Source: Nocardioides glacieisoli
Lineage (GTDB): Bacteria > Actinomycetota > Actinomycetes > Propionibacteriales > Nocardioidaceae
Reading direction: 5' to 3'
Length of the DNA stretch: 64,000 nt
NCBI RefSeq assembly: GCF_004137245.1
Contig: NZ_SDWS01000001.1
Span: 620,001-684,000, forward strand
The notes below the pieces were generated by a model. That model worked only from the letters and a program-made list of their open reading frames with translations, was not told the origin of the DNA and searched no databases. The position numbers and the translations under genes were made by a program. The first letter of the stretch is position 1; the number at the start of each line of letters is the position of its first letter. Shown one piece after another: positions 25,213 through 37,281 of the stretch.

Positions 25213-25893
25213 TCAGCGGTCGAGCGGCCAGCCGCGCTGCGCCCAGCCGTTGGTGCCGCCGGCGACGTTGAAGGCGTCCAGCCCCTGCGCCCGCAGGTGG
25301 TCGACGACCTGACGGCTGCGACCTCCGACCGCGCAGATGACGAAGACGGGCTGGTCCTGCGGCAGCTCGGTCGCGCGGGCCGGGATGTCGTTCATCGGGA
25401 TGTGCACCGCGCCGGGCACGCGCCCGCCCGCCACCTCGTCGGCCTCGCGGACGTCGACGACGTACGCACCCTGGCTGTGCGCCGCGGCGAAGTCGTCGAG
25501 GCCGACCTCGTCCTGCGGTGCGTTCCCGGCGGCCTCCTGCGCGGCAGCGACCTCCTGGCGTACGGCGTCCATGTCGAGCTCGCGGGCCTGGGCGATGACG
25601 CCGCTGAGGGCCTGGGGCGGCAGCGCGCCGGCCTGGTTGAAGAGGAGCACGCCGTCGCGGAAGAGCATGAGGGTCGGGATCGACGTGATCGCCGCCATCT
25701 GGGCGAGCTGCTGCTCGGACTCGGTGTCGACCTTGCCGAAGACGATGTCGGGGTTGTCCTCCGACGCCTTCTCGAAGACGGGGGCGAACTGGCGGCACGG
25801 CCCGCACCAGGCAGCCCAGAAGTCGACGAGCACGATGCCCTCGCCGCTCACGGTCTGCTCGAAGTCGGCCAGGGTCAGCTCACGCGTGCTCAT
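25213..25893 (-). CDS. Thioredoxin-rhodanese fusion protein
   Basis: 226-residue two-domain protein. The N-terminal domain is a complete thioredoxin with WCGPC at residues 29-33 and the cis-proline segment SIPTLMLF near 78. The C-terminal domain is a rhodanese with VVDVREADE near 147 and the active-site loop CAVGGRSR with its cysteine near 187. The two are joined by an Ala/Gln-rich helix of about 25 residues. The loop length after the cysteine fits a sulfur- or persulfide-handling single rhodanese. A role in coupled persulfide reduction is inference. ATG 25893 is used; a longer in-frame ATG would add eight residues. Confidence 0.88.
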   Translation of the reverse strand: MSTRELTLADFEQTVSGEGIVLVDFWAAWCGPCRQFAPVFEKASEDNPDIVFGKVDTESEQQLAQMAAITSIPTLMLFRDGVLLFNQAGALPPQALSGVIAQARELDMDAVRQEVAAAQEAAGNAPQDEVGLDDFAAAHSQGAYVVDVREADEVAGGRVPGAVHIPMNDIPARATELPQDQPVFVICAVGGRSRQVVDHLRAQGLDAFNVAGGTNGWAQRGWPLDR

Positions 25894-25926
25894 GTCGTCA
25901 AGCGTGCCACGGAGCATGTGAATTCC

Positions 25927-25949
25927 GGTGATCGAGTATCGAGATCACC
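25927..25949. repeat. Short REP-like palindrome
   Basis: GGTGATC (25927-25933) and GATCACC (25943-25949) flank a 9-nt loop; the outer bases CCGGTG and CGAG/CTCG resemble a shortened form of the interspersed CTCGACCACCGG palindromes known from related genera. It overlaps the stop codon of the MBL gene and could act as a terminator between it and the thioredoxin-rhodanese gene. Confidence 0.5.
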
Positions 25950-26634
25950 AACCGCGCTCGCGCCACTCCGCGAGGTGAGGGCGCTCGTCACCGAGCCGGC
26001 CGTCGTTGCCGTGGCCGGGGTAGAACCACGTGTCGTCGGGCAGCCGGCCGAAGATCTTCGTCTCCACCTCGCCGACCAGCTGGGCGAAGGCCGCGGCGTC
26101 GCCGAACGTCGCGCCCACGCCACCGGGGAAGAGGCAGTCGCCCGTGAAGAGGTGCGGGCTGGGCGCGATCGCGGGGTCGTCGAGGAGGAGGCATATGGAG
26201 CCGGGCGTGTGGCCGGCCACCGGGATCACCTTCAGGTCGCACGGACCGACCGCCACCTTGTCGCCCGCGTCGACGCGTCGGTCGACGGTGACGCCGGTCT
26301 GCTCCTCGATGGCGTCGGCATCGGGGGCCCCGGCGACGACGATCGCCCCCGGGTGGGCGGCCTTGACCGCGGCCAGCGCGCGGTGGTGGTCCCAGTGCTG
26401 GTGCGTGGTCACGATCGACAGCAGCGACGTGCCGCCGATCAGCTCGAGGAGCCGCTCGGGCTCGGCGGCCGCGTCGATCAGCACCGCCTCGTCTGTCACC
26501 GCGCAGTGCAGCAGGTAGCAGTTGTTGGACATCTCGGGATCCACGGCGAGCTTCGTGACGGTCAGGTCGCCCAGGACGCGCACGTCCGGGTCGCCGCCGG
26601 GGGAGACCTCGCCGGTGTAGCTCTCGTTCACCAT
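25945..26634 (-). CDS. MBL-fold metallo-hydrolase
   Basis: 229-residue metallo-beta-lactamase-fold hydrolase. THQHWDHHRAL near residue 77 is the HxHxDH-type motif (here H-x-H-W-D-H), IPVAGHTPGSICLLL gives the next histidine, FTGDCLFPGG the bridging aspartate, and YPGHGND the last histidine. It resembles glyoxalase II-like and mycothiol-type hydrolases. The pairing with a mycothiol-dependent enzyme (7-bp overlap with the gene upstream) suggests a thiol-conjugate hydrolase, but this is inference. Confidence 0.85.
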   Translation of the reverse strand: MVNESYTGEVSPGGDPDVRVLGDLTVTKLAVDPEMSNNCYLLHCAVTDEAVLIDAAAEPERLLELIGGTSLLSIVTTHQHWDHHRALAAVKAAHPGAIVVAGAPDADAIEEQTGVTVDRRVDAGDKVAVGPCDLKVIPVAGHTPGSICLLLDDPAIAPSPHLFTGDCLFPGGVGATFGDAAAFAQLVGEVETKIFGRLPDDTWFYPGHGNDGRLGDERPHLAEWRERGW

Positions 26635-27320
26635 GACTCCACCTCCGGGAGAGTGCCGTTGTCGGTCGTGACGCCCTCGCTGGTGCCGCGGCCCGTGAGC
26701 CACCAGCCGATCGCGGCGGACGTACCGGTCACGACGGGTCCGCCGTCACCGTCCCCGTAGCGCCAGGTGCGGTCGAGGTCGGAGGGCCGGGCGGCGAAGG
26801 GCACGGCGTAGGGGCGCTTGGTCATCGACTCCAGCAGCACCTCGCGGAACCCCTCGGGCCAGTCTGCGGCGGCGTAGCCCGCGTCGAGGTCGGCGTGGTG
26901 GATCTCCACCTCGCGCAGCCGCATGAGCGGCACGTTGGGCAGGGCGAAGTCGGGGCTGCCGGGCGTGCGCTCGAAGCGTCCGTCCCAGTCGGCGTCGTGC
27001 ATCGCGGCGAGCGCCTCGGAGAAGAGGGCTGTCCCGGCCAGGAACCGCTCCCGCAGGTCGGCGGGCGCTGCCGTCGCGAGGTCGGCGATGTCGGTGTCGC
27101 GGCCCTCCGGCGAGGCGTACATCGGCTGCGGCTGCCGGACGTGGGCGCCGTGCAGGACGCCCGCCAGGCCCTCGGCGTTGAGCGCGAGGTGCGCGACGAC
27201 GTGTGACCGTGACCAGCCGGGCAGCAGGGAGGGCTGGGCGTACGCCGCGTCGTCGAGACGGTCGACGGTGCGGACGAGCGCCTGGTCGGCGTCCGCGAGC
27301 AGCCCAGCGAGGTCGGTCAC
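26628..27320 (-). CDS. Maleylpyruvate isomerase family, mycothiol-dependent
   Basis: 230-residue protein of the DinB/mycothiol-dependent maleylpyruvate isomerase family. LLPGWSRSHVVAHLALNAEGLAG near residue 33 and the VEIHHADLDAGYAAADWPE segment supply the three expected zinc-binding residues (two histidines and a glutamate). Members transfer mycothiol or isomerise mycothiol adducts. GTG 27320. It overlaps the MBL hydrolase by 7 bp, so the two form one operon. Substrate unknown, as for most actinobacterial paralogues. Confidence 0.85.
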   Translation of the reverse strand: MTDLAGLLADADQALVRTVDRLDDAAYAQPSLLPGWSRSHVVAHLALNAEGLAGVLHGAHVRQPQPMYASPEGRDTDIADLATAAPADLRERFLAGTALFSEALAAMHDADWDGRFERTPGSPDFALPNVPLMRLREVEIHHADLDAGYAAADWPEGFREVLLESMTKRPYAVPFAARPSDLDRTWRYGDGDGGPVVTGTSAAIGWWLTGRGTSEGVTTDNGTLPEVESW

Positions 27321-27373
27321 GCGACCATCGTGCCACCTCCGACCACCACCCCGCTGGGTGGACGATGGGCCCG

Positions 27374-27396
27374 TTGTCGGTGGTGGGTCATAGTGT
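27374..27396 (+). promoter_or_regulatory. PafBC/RecA-NDp-like promoter of uvrA
   Basis: TTGTCGGTG (27374-27382), an 8-nt spacer (27383-27390), then TAGTGT (27391-27396). This is a full match to the TTGTCRGTG-N8-TAnnnT LexA-independent DNA-damage promoter of mycobacteria. The expected transcription start is near 27403, 78 nt before the uvrA start and upstream of the LexA box. Confidence 0.8.
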
Positions 27397-27434
27397 GGAG
27401 CGGTGCGTCGGCTTGACCTCGGCGCGCCATCGAG

Positions 27435-27450
27435 ACGAACATGTGTTCGA
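27435..27450. promoter_or_regulatory. LexA (SOS) box in the uvrA leader
   Basis: CGAAC-ATGT-GTTCG (27436-27449) is a perfect palindrome matching the actinobacterial LexA box TCGAAC-N4-GTTCGA apart from the outermost left base. It is 31 bp upstream of the uvrA GTG, downstream of the damage promoter's predicted start, so LexA could block elongation or a second promoter. Confidence 0.85.
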
Positions 27451-27480
27451 CTCCGCCAAGCCGCCAAGCAGAGGACCACA

Positions 27481-30519
<3,039 letters not shown>

Positions 30520-30546
30520 TCACAGGTTCCTCCAAGGTTCGGGGGC

Positions 30547-30552
30547 TAATCT
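30547..30552 (+). promoter_or_regulatory. -10 element of the Rieske lipoprotein gene
   Basis: TAATCT fits TAnnnT and ends 8 nt before the ATG, suggesting a leaderless message separate from uvrA. Confidence 0.4.
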
Positions 30553-30560
30553 CTGGCCGC

Positions 30561-31028
30561 ATGACCGCCATCAACCGACGACGTGCCCTCTCCGGATCCG
30601 CCGCAGTGGCGGTGGGTGTCCCGCTGCTGGCCGCGTGCGGCGACGACTCCACCTCGACCGCCACCGATCCCAGCTCCTCGAGCAGCCCGAGCGACGAGTC
30701 GTCGCCGAGCGATGATGGAGAGTCAGGGGGGTCGTCCGGTGGTGCTGCCCTCGCCAGCACCTCCGACGTACCCGTCGGCGGGTGCTTCGTGGTCGCCGCC
30801 TCCAAGATCGTGCTGACCCAGCCGACGGAGGGCGACTTCAAGGCCTTCACCGCGGTCTGCACCCACCAGGGCTGCCTCGTCGAGTCGATCACCGAGGGCG
30901 ACATCCCGTGCCCCTGCCACGGCAGCACGTTCTCCCTCGACGACGGTTCGCCGCAGTCCGGCCCGGCCAGCTCGGCGCTCGCCGCCGTCGAGATCACCGT
31001 CGACGGGGACTCGATCACCCAGGCCTGA
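30561..31028 (+). CDS. Rieske [2Fe-2S] lipoprotein
   Basis: 155-residue exported protein. The N-terminus has RRR before a hydrophobic segment ending in the lipobox LLAAC (Cys26), so it resembles a Tat-type lipoprotein signal; cofactor-containing proteins normally use Tat. A Ser/Asp/Gly-rich linker follows. The Rieske cluster ligands are CTHQGC (about residues 100-105) and CPCHGS (118-123), complete. It should transfer electrons at the outer membrane face; the partner oxidoreductase is not seen nearby. Confidence 0.9.
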   Translation: MTAINRRRALSGSAAVAVGVPLLAACGDDSTSTATDPSSSSSPSDESSPSDDGESGGSSGGAALASTSDVPVGGCFVVAASKIVLTQPTEGDFKAFTAVCTHQGCLVESITEGDIPCPCHGSTFSLDDGSPQSGPASSALAAVEITVDGDSITQA

Positions 31029-31130
31029 CGCACCTGAGGTGCGTCCCGAGGTTTGAGCGTCGGTCCGATGAGACATGATGCTCCCCGACATGCCCGGACA
31101 GACGGGCGCAGGCACACGGGGGAGCACGAC

Positions 31131-33346
31131 ATGTCACGTCGATCAACACGTTCACGCATCACCAGCCTGACGGCCGCTGCCGTCACCGCCGCACTCCTGG
31201 TGCCGGCAGGGGGAGGCGCCAGCGCGTCCCCCGGCGCACCTAGAGGCGCGGCCCCGGACACCGTCGACGTCAGCGGCACGGTGGTCGTGCTCGCTGGCGA
31301 GGACGGCAACCCGGACCGCTACTCGCTGCTGCTGCCCTCCGGGCGCTCGATCGCGCTGGCGAAGGGCTTCACCGCCAAGCCGCTCTCACACTTCCGAGGC
31401 TCGGTGGCGTTGCCCGGCGTCGGCAGCGGCCGGGTCCTGACCGGGTCGCTGCGGACGCGGACGCTCGGCCGCGCGGCCGCCTCGGGCACGCCGCTCGACG
31501 TCGTGGACGCGCGCGTCTCGGCACCGTCGGCGCCGTCGCCCGGGCCCGCGCCCCACAACACCTATGTCGCCAAGGTGACCAACTTCGGCCCGATCGGCCT
31601 GACGGACCAGCAGATCCTCGACGGCCTGGCCGGCGCCCAGCAGTACTGGGTGCGCGAGTCGAGCGGCCTCATCCCGGCATGGGGCACGGCCTCGGCCGTG
31701 GTCCCTGTCGCAGCCGGAGCCGGGTCGGCGACCGACTGCGGGCTGAGCAACAACGGCGCCAGCTTCGGCGCCATCGCCGACAACGTCGGCGCCCAGGATT
31801 CCCCGGCATCGACTTCTCCGGCGGCTCGCCGAACCACCTCGTGGTCGTGGTGCCGGACGACTGCGGTGCCAACGAGGCGGCCGGGCGCGGCCGCCTCGGA
31901 ACCTCGCTGGCCAGCGGAGGCCCGGTGATCATCGAGGCCGAGCCCGGAGCGGGCTTCCGCGTGATCCTCGAGCACGAGTTCGGCCACAACGTTGGTCTGC
32001 AGCACAGCAACAACCGGTTCCAGGAGTACGGCGGCAACTACGAGGTGATGGGCGCGGGCCCGTCCAACTACACCAACCCGGCGCTCGGCACCGTCTACCG
32101 GATGGAGCAGGGCATCCTCGGCGCCGGAGAGGCCGTCGACGGCCTCGCGGGAGGGTCGTGGAACCTCGCACCGCGATCGTCCGGCTCGGGCCTGCGGGGC
32201 GTGCACTTCATCAACCCCGACGACGGCAAGCGCTACTTCGTCGACTACCGCGACGGGGGTGGCGCCGACGCCGGCTCGTGGTACGCCGCCAACCGCACCG
32301 ACTTCCCCGTCCGCGGCCAGCTGTACCGCACCGGTGTCGTGGTCGAGCGCGAGGACGCCCGCACCGGCTCGTTCCTCGTGGACACCAACGGGGCGGCCGC
32401 CGACACGGGCGCGATGCGTCCGGGCGACGCTCCGTGGGCCAACGCTTCCGGCACGCTGAGCGTCGCGGTGAGCGGGACGTCGACCATCACCATCGGCCGC
32501 GCACCCGCACCCAACGGCTCGCTCGGCGCCGGCTCGGTGACCTTCGGCAAGCCGACCGCGCTGACCGAGGTGAGCGCCGGGGCCAGCCTCCCGGGGGCCA
32601 CCGCGGTGCGCTACCAGTGGACCTTCAACGGCCAGCCGATCGCCCAGGCGGACGAACCGACCTTCACTCCGTCGTTGGGGATGGTCGGCGGCACGCTCGG
32701 CGTGACCGCAACCGGCTACGCGGTCGGCTTCAACCCCAGCCCGGTGGCGACCGCTTCGCAGGTGGTCGCTCCGGCGACCTTCTACTACCGCAACGGCACG
32801 AAGTCACGGGTGACGATCGACGGCAAGGCGCGGGTCGGCCAGGTGCTGACGGCGTCCGGCCTCGACTGGGTCAGCGACCTGGGCAGCACGCCGCCCGGGC
32901 TCTCCCTGTCCTACAAGTGGCTCCGCAACGGCAAGCTGATCAAGGGCGCCCGCAAGTCGACGTACCGCCTCACCTTCCGCGACCTCAAGAAGCGGATCCA
33001 GGTGAAGGAGTACCCCTCGGCACCGGGGTTCGAGACAGGCGGCTTCACGCGGTCCGACACGACGCGGAAGGTGCGGATCGGCAAGCTCGCCTCGCCCCGC
33101 CCGAAGATCGGCGGCAAGGCGAAGGTCGGCAAGACGGTGAAGGCCCGCACGTCGGGGTGGACGCGTGGCACGAAGTTCCGCTACCAGTGGTTCGTCGGCA
33201 AGAAGGCGATCCGCGGGGCCAACGGCAAGAAGCTCCGGATCTCACGCTCGCTCAAGGGCAAGAAGATCGCGGTCAAGGTCACCGGCACGAAGAAGGGCTT
33301 CAAGAAGGCCAGCGCGAAGTCGCGGGCCACGAAGGTCAAGAAGTGA
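31131..33346 (+). pseudogene. Frameshifted secreted metalloprotease with Ig-like repeats
   Basis: The first frame (ATG 31131, GGGGGAG ribosome site 6 nt upstream) encodes a signal peptide and an N-terminal domain, then changes composition after NVGAQD and stops at 31928. From 31799 the next frame continues FPGIDFSGGSPNHLVVVVPDDCG, the zinc motif HEFGHNVGLQH, and two to three Ig-like repeats (AKVGKTVKARTSGW; ARVGQVLTASGLDW). One lost base near 31798 explains it: GA-TTC where GAN-TTC would restore the reading. The intact protein would be about 738 residues. It could be an inactivated gene, a sequencing error, or, least likely, recoding, as no slippery heptamer is seen. Confidence 0.85.
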
Positions 33347-33378
33347 CCGCAGGTTGAGCCCGACCGGGCGGTCCCCGC

Positions 33379-33400
33379 TGTCGGGGGCCGCCCGTAGGGT
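33379..33400 (+). promoter_or_regulatory. PafBC/RecA-NDp-like promoter of uvrC
   Basis: TGTCGGGG (33379-33386), an 8-nt spacer, then TAGGGT (33395-33400). One base differs from TGTCGGTG. The GTG of uvrC follows 6 nt later, as for uvrB. Confidence 0.6.
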
Positions 33401-33406
33401 TTGACC

Positions 33407-35383
33407 GTGGCCACGCCGAGCTCCTATCGACCCGCCCCCGGGTCGATCCCCACGCAGCCGGGGGTCTACCGGTTCCGTGACGCCAAGGGCCGCGTGATCT
33501 ACGTCGGCAAGGCCAAGAGCCTGCGGTCGCGCCTGTCGTCCTACTTCCAGGACATCGGCAACCTTCACCCGCGCACGGCCACGATGGTCACCACCGGCGC
33601 GAGCGTCGAGTGGACGGTCGTCGACACCGAGGTCGAGGCGCTTCAGCTGGAGTACAGCTGGATCAAGGAGTTCGACCCGCGCTTCAACGTGAAGTACCGC
33701 GACGACAAGTCCTACCCCTGGCTCGCCGTCACCGTCGGTGACGAGTTCCCCCGCGTGATGGTCGGTCGCGGCGCCAAGCGCAAGGGCACCCGCTACTTCG
33801 GCCCCTACAGCCACGCGTGGGCCATCCGGGAGACCGTCGACATCCTGCTGCGCGTCTTTCCGATGCGCTCCTGCTCCAACGGTGTCTTCAAGCGCTCCAG
33901 CCAGATCGGTCGCCCGTGCCTCCTCGGCTACATCGACAAGTGCGCGGCGCCGTGCGTCGGCAACGTCACCGGGGAGGAGCACCGCCGGATCGTCGACGAC
34001 TTCTGCGACTTCATGGGCGGGCAGACCAAGCCGTTCATGGCGCGGATCCGCAAGGAGATGTACGCCGCCAGCGAGGCGCTCGACTTCGAGAAGGCCGCCC
34101 GGCTGAGGGACGACCTCGGCGCGATGGAGCGGGCGCTGGAGAAGCAGGCCGTCGTCCTCGGTGACGGTGCCGACGCCGACGTGATCGCGCTGGTCGAGGA
34201 CCCGCTCGAGGTGGCGGTCCAGATCTTCTACGTCCGCGGGGGCCGGATCCGCGGTCAACGCGGCTGGGTCGCCGACCGCACCGACGAGGGTGGCACCCCG
34301 GAGCTCGTGCAGGACTTCGTCCTCCAGCTCTACGGCGGTGAAGGCGGGGACAGCATCCCGCGCGAGGTGCTGGTGCCGGCGCTGCCCCCGGACGCCGACG
34401 TGCTCGAGGAGCTGCTGACCGAGCGACGGGGGAGCAAGGTGGCGATCCGGGTGCCGCAGCGCGGGGACAAGAAGGATCTCCAGGCGACCGTGGCGAGCAA
34501 CGCAGCCCAGGCGCTCGCGCTCCACAAGACCAAGCGGGCCAGCGACCTCACCACCCGCAACCGCGCGCTGGAGGAGATCCAGACCTCGCTGGGTCTCGAC
34601 GAGGTCCCGCTGCGCATCGAGTGCTACGACGTCTCCAACCTCCAGGGCACCGAGGTCGTCGCCTCGATGGTGGTCTTCGAGGACGGCCTGGCCCGCAAGT
34701 CGGAGTACCGCCGCTTCGTGATCCGCGGCGTCGACGGGCAGAACGACGTCGCGTCGATGCACGAGGTGATCACCCGCAGGTTCAAGCGGCTCCAGGACGA
34801 GCAGGCCAGGAGCGAGACCGTCGCGACCGACTCGGGCCCGATGCTTGTCGATCCTGAAACGGGTCGCCCCCGCAAGTTCGCGTACGCCCCGTCGCTGGTC
34901 GTCGTCGACGGCGGACCGCCGCAGGTGGCCGCCGCCCAGCAGGCGCTGAGCGAGCTGGGGGTCAACGACATCCCGGTCTGCGGGCTGGCGAAGCGGCTCG
35001 AGGAGGTGTGGCTGCCGGGGGAGGAGGACCCGGTGATCATGGCCCGCACCAGCGAGGGCCTCTACCTGCTCCAGCGGATCCGCGACGAGGCCCACCGGTT
35101 CGCCATCAACCACCACCGCGGCCGGCGGTCGAAGTCGATGGTCGAGAGCATGCTCGACGACATCCCCGGTCTCGGCGAGGTGCGCCGCAAGACGCTGCTC
35201 AAGCACTTCGGCTCGCTCAAGAAGCTGCGCGAGGCCGAGCCGGAGGCGATCGCGCTCGTGCCGGGCATCGGCCCGCGGACCGCGACCGCGATCAAGGAAG
35301 CGGTCGCGAAGGCCGACGCGACCCGCAAGACTGCATCCCAGCCGAGGGTCAACACGGCCACCGGCGAGATCCTGGAGGACTGA
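33407..35383 (+). CDS. uvrC: Excinuclease ABC subunit UvrC
   Basis: Dual-incision nuclease of nucleotide excision repair, 658 residues. The N-terminal GIY-YIG nuclease domain begins [19 protein letters not shown] (residues 19-37); a UVR motif that contacts UvrB lies near 215 ([17 protein letters not shown]); the C-terminal RNase H-like nuclease domain carries [20 protein letters not shown] and [10 protein letters not shown]; a double helix-hairpin-helix closes the protein ([19 protein letters not shown]). GTG 33407 is chosen because TAGGGT ends 6 nt before it. It is followed by rapZ after 4 bp, so the damage promoter probably also reads into rapZ-yvcK-whiA. Confidence 0.97.
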   Translation: MATPSSYRPAPGSIPTQPGVYRFRDAKGRVIYVGKAKSLRSRLSSYFQDIGNLHPRTATMVTTGASVEWTVVDTEVEALQLEYSWIKEFDPRFNVKYRDDKSYPWLAVTVGDEFPRVMVGRGAKRKGTRYFGPYSHAWAIRETVDILLRVFPMRSCSNGVFKRSSQIGRPCLLGYIDKCAAPCVGNVTGEEHRRIVDDFCDFMGGQTKPFMARIRKEMYAASEALDFEKAARLRDDLGAMERALEKQAVVLGDGADADVIALVEDPLEVAVQIFYVRGGRIRGQRGWVADRTDEGGTPELVQDFVLQLYGGEGGDSIPREVLVPALPPDADVLEELLTERRGSKVAIRVPQRGDKKDLQATVASNAAQALALHKTKRASDLTTRNRALEEIQTSLGLDEVPLRIECYDVSNLQGTEVVASMVVFEDGLARKSEYRRFVIRGVDGQNDVASMHEVITRRFKRLQDEQARSETVATDSGPMLVDPETGRPRKFAYAPSLVVVDGGPPQVAAAQQALSELGVNDIPVCGLAKRLEEVWLPGEEDPVIMARTSEGLYLLQRIRDEAHRFAINHHRGRRSKSMVESMLDDIPGLGEVRRKTLLKHFGSLKKLREAEPEAIALVPGIGPRTATAIKEAVAKADATRKTASQPRVNTATGEILED

Positions 35384-35387
35384 GGAC

Positions 35388-36257
35388 ATGGTCGAGGCGA
35401 CGCCCGGCGAGCTCGTGATCGTCACCGGCATGACCGGCGCGGGTCGCAGCACGGCGGCCAAGGAGCTCGAGGACCTCGGCTACTTCGTGGTCGACAACCT
35501 CCCGCCGACGCTGGTGCGTGACGTCGTACGCCTCGTCGACGACAGCCGCGGTGTCGAGCAGCCGATAGCGGTGGTGGTCGACGTGCGCTCGGGATCGTTC
35601 TTCGACTCGCTCCAGGCCAACCGCCACCAGCAGGTGACCGGCCGACCGACGACGCTGCTGTTCCTCGAGGCGAGCGAGGAGGTGCTGGTCCGCCGCCAGG
35701 AGGCCGCGCGCCGCCCGCACCCGCTCCAGGGCGGTGGCCGGCTGCTCCACGGCCTCCAGCGCGAGCGCGACGTGATGGCCGACCTCCGTGGCGACGCCGA
35801 CGTCCTCCTCGACACCTCGAACTTCAACGTGCACCAGCTCCAGGACCGGATCACCGAGCTCTTCGGCAGCGACGCGTCGACGCGTCTCAAGGTGACGGTG
35901 ATCAGCTTCGGCTTCAAGTACGGCATCCCCGTCGACGCCGACTGGGTGGCCGACATGCGCTTCCTGCCCAACCCCCACTGGGTCCCCGAGCTGCGCCCGC
36001 AGAACGGCCGCGACGCGGCCGTCGCGGACTACGTGCTCTCCCAGCCCGGCGCCGCCACCTTCCTCGAGCAGTACCTCCCGGTGCTCGGCACCGTCGCGCA
36101 GGGCTACCTCGTCGAGGGCAAGCGCTTCATGCAGGTCGCCGTCGGCTGCACGGGCGGCAAGCACCGCAGCGTCGCCATGACGGAGGTGGTGGCCGCGCGG
36201 ATGCGCGAGGCCGGCTACTCCGTCCGCACCGCCCACCGCGACCTCGGCAGGGAGTGA
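35388..36257 (+). CDS. rapZ: RapZ-family nucleotide-binding protein (YvcJ)
   Basis: 289-residue P-loop protein. The nucleotide motif GMTGAGRST is at residues 14-22, with Arg in place of the Walker lysine, as is usual in actinobacterial homologues. The C-terminal domain ends with CTGGKHRSVAMTEVVAARM, the conserved RNA-binding/phosphatase-like loop of RapZ. In E. coli RapZ adapts RNase E to small RNAs; that pathway is absent in actinobacteria, so the role here is uncertain. It lies in the conserved order uvrC-rapZ-yvcK-whiA. Confidence 0.92.
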   Translation: MVEATPGELVIVTGMTGAGRSTAAKELEDLGYFVVDNLPPTLVRDVVRLVDDSRGVEQPIAVVVDVRSGSFFDSLQANRHQQVTGRPTTLLFLEASEEVLVRRQEAARRPHPLQGGGRLLHGLQRERDVMADLRGDADVLLDTSNFNVHQLQDRITELFGSDASTRLKVTVISFGFKYGIPVDADWVADMRFLPNPHWVPELRPQNGRDAAVADYVLSQPGAATFLEQYLPVLGTVAQGYLVEGKRFMQVAVGCTGGKHRSVAMTEVVAARMREAGYSVRTAHRDLGRE

Positions 36258-36258
36258 C

Positions 36259-37227
36259 GTGGCTCGCGGGACCGCGCAGGCCGCGGTCGCCCTCGGTGGC
36301 GGGCACGGGCTCTTCGCGACGCTGTCGGCGCTGCGCCGGCTCCACGACGACCTCACTATCGACGACCTCACCGCGGTGGTGACGGTGGCCGACAACGGTG
36401 GGTCGTCGGGCCGGCTGCGGGGCGAGTTCGGCGTACTGCCTCCGGGAGACCTGCGGATGGCGCTCGCCGCCCTGTGCGGCGACGACGAGTGGGGCCGCAC
36501 CTGGGCCGAGGTCCTCCAGCACCGGTTCGCCGGAGAGGGCGAGATGCAGGGCCACGTGACCGGCAACCTGCTGATCGTGTCGCTGTGGGAGCTGATGGGC
36601 GACCACGTCCGCGCGCTCGACTGGGTCGGCCGGCTCCTCGGCGCCCACGGTCGGGTGCTGCCCATGGCCACCACGCCGATGGACATCTCCGCCCGCGTGC
36701 GCGGCGCGCGTCCCGGCCGCCCCGACGACATCACGGTCGTGCGCGGCCAGGTCGAGGTCGCCACGACCGACGGCCAGATCGAGTCCGTCGCGCTCGTGCC
36801 CGAGGACCCGGAGGCGTGCGAGGAGGCCGTCGACGCGATCCGTGCGGCGGAGTGGGTCGTGCTCGGCCCGGGCTCGTGGTTCTCGTCAGTGATCCCGCAC
36901 CTCATGGTGCCCGGACTGCGGCAGGCACTGGCCGAGACCGAGGGCCGCCTCATCGTCGTGCTCAACCTCGAGGCCCAGGCGGGGGAGACGACCGGCTTCG
37001 GTCCCGCCGACCACCTCGCCGTGCTCTTCGAGCACGCCCCCGACCTCACCGTCCACGCCGTGCTGGTGGACCCGTCGGCGATGGCGGGCCAGCGCGAGCG
37101 GCTCGAGAAGGTGGTGGCCGATCGGGGGGCCCGGCTCGTCGTCGCCGACATCGCCGTTCCCGGTGAGCCGCGGCACGACCCCGACCGGCTGGCAGCCGCG
37201 TTCGGGCGGATCGTCGACGAGGGCTGA
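36259..37227 (+). CDS. yvcK: YvcK/CofD-like gluconeogenesis factor
   Basis: 322-residue Rossmann-like protein. The opening AVALGGGHGLFATLSALRR is the conserved glycine-rich nucleotide-sugar-binding segment, and VTVADNGGSSGRLRGEF is the second family signature. In Bacillus and mycobacteria (CuvA) it binds UDP-GlcNAc and supports peptidoglycan synthesis under gluconeogenic growth. Its GTG is 2 bp after the rapZ stop, so it is co-translated. Confidence 0.92.
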   Translation: MARGTAQAAVALGGGHGLFATLSALRRLHDDLTIDDLTAVVTVADNGGSSGRLRGEFGVLPPGDLRMALAALCGDDEWGRTWAEVLQHRFAGEGEMQGHVTGNLLIVSLWELMGDHVRALDWVGRLLGAHGRVLPMATTPMDISARVRGARPGRPDDITVVRGQVEVATTDGQIESVALVPEDPEACEEAVDAIRAAEWVVLGPGSWFSSVIPHLMVPGLRQALAETEGRLIVVLNLEAQAGETTGFGPADHLAVLFEHAPDLTVHAVLVDPSAMAGQRERLEKVVADRGARLVVADIAVPGEPRHDPDRLAAAFGRIVDEG

Positions 37228-37281
37228 ACGGGGCCACCTCGCCGGGCGAGGGTCGTTGACCAGCATGCGAGGATTCCGACC

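Noticed and set aside
31790..31805. Programmed ribosomal frameshift
   Set aside because: No slippery heptamer or downstream structure; a lost base is simpler.
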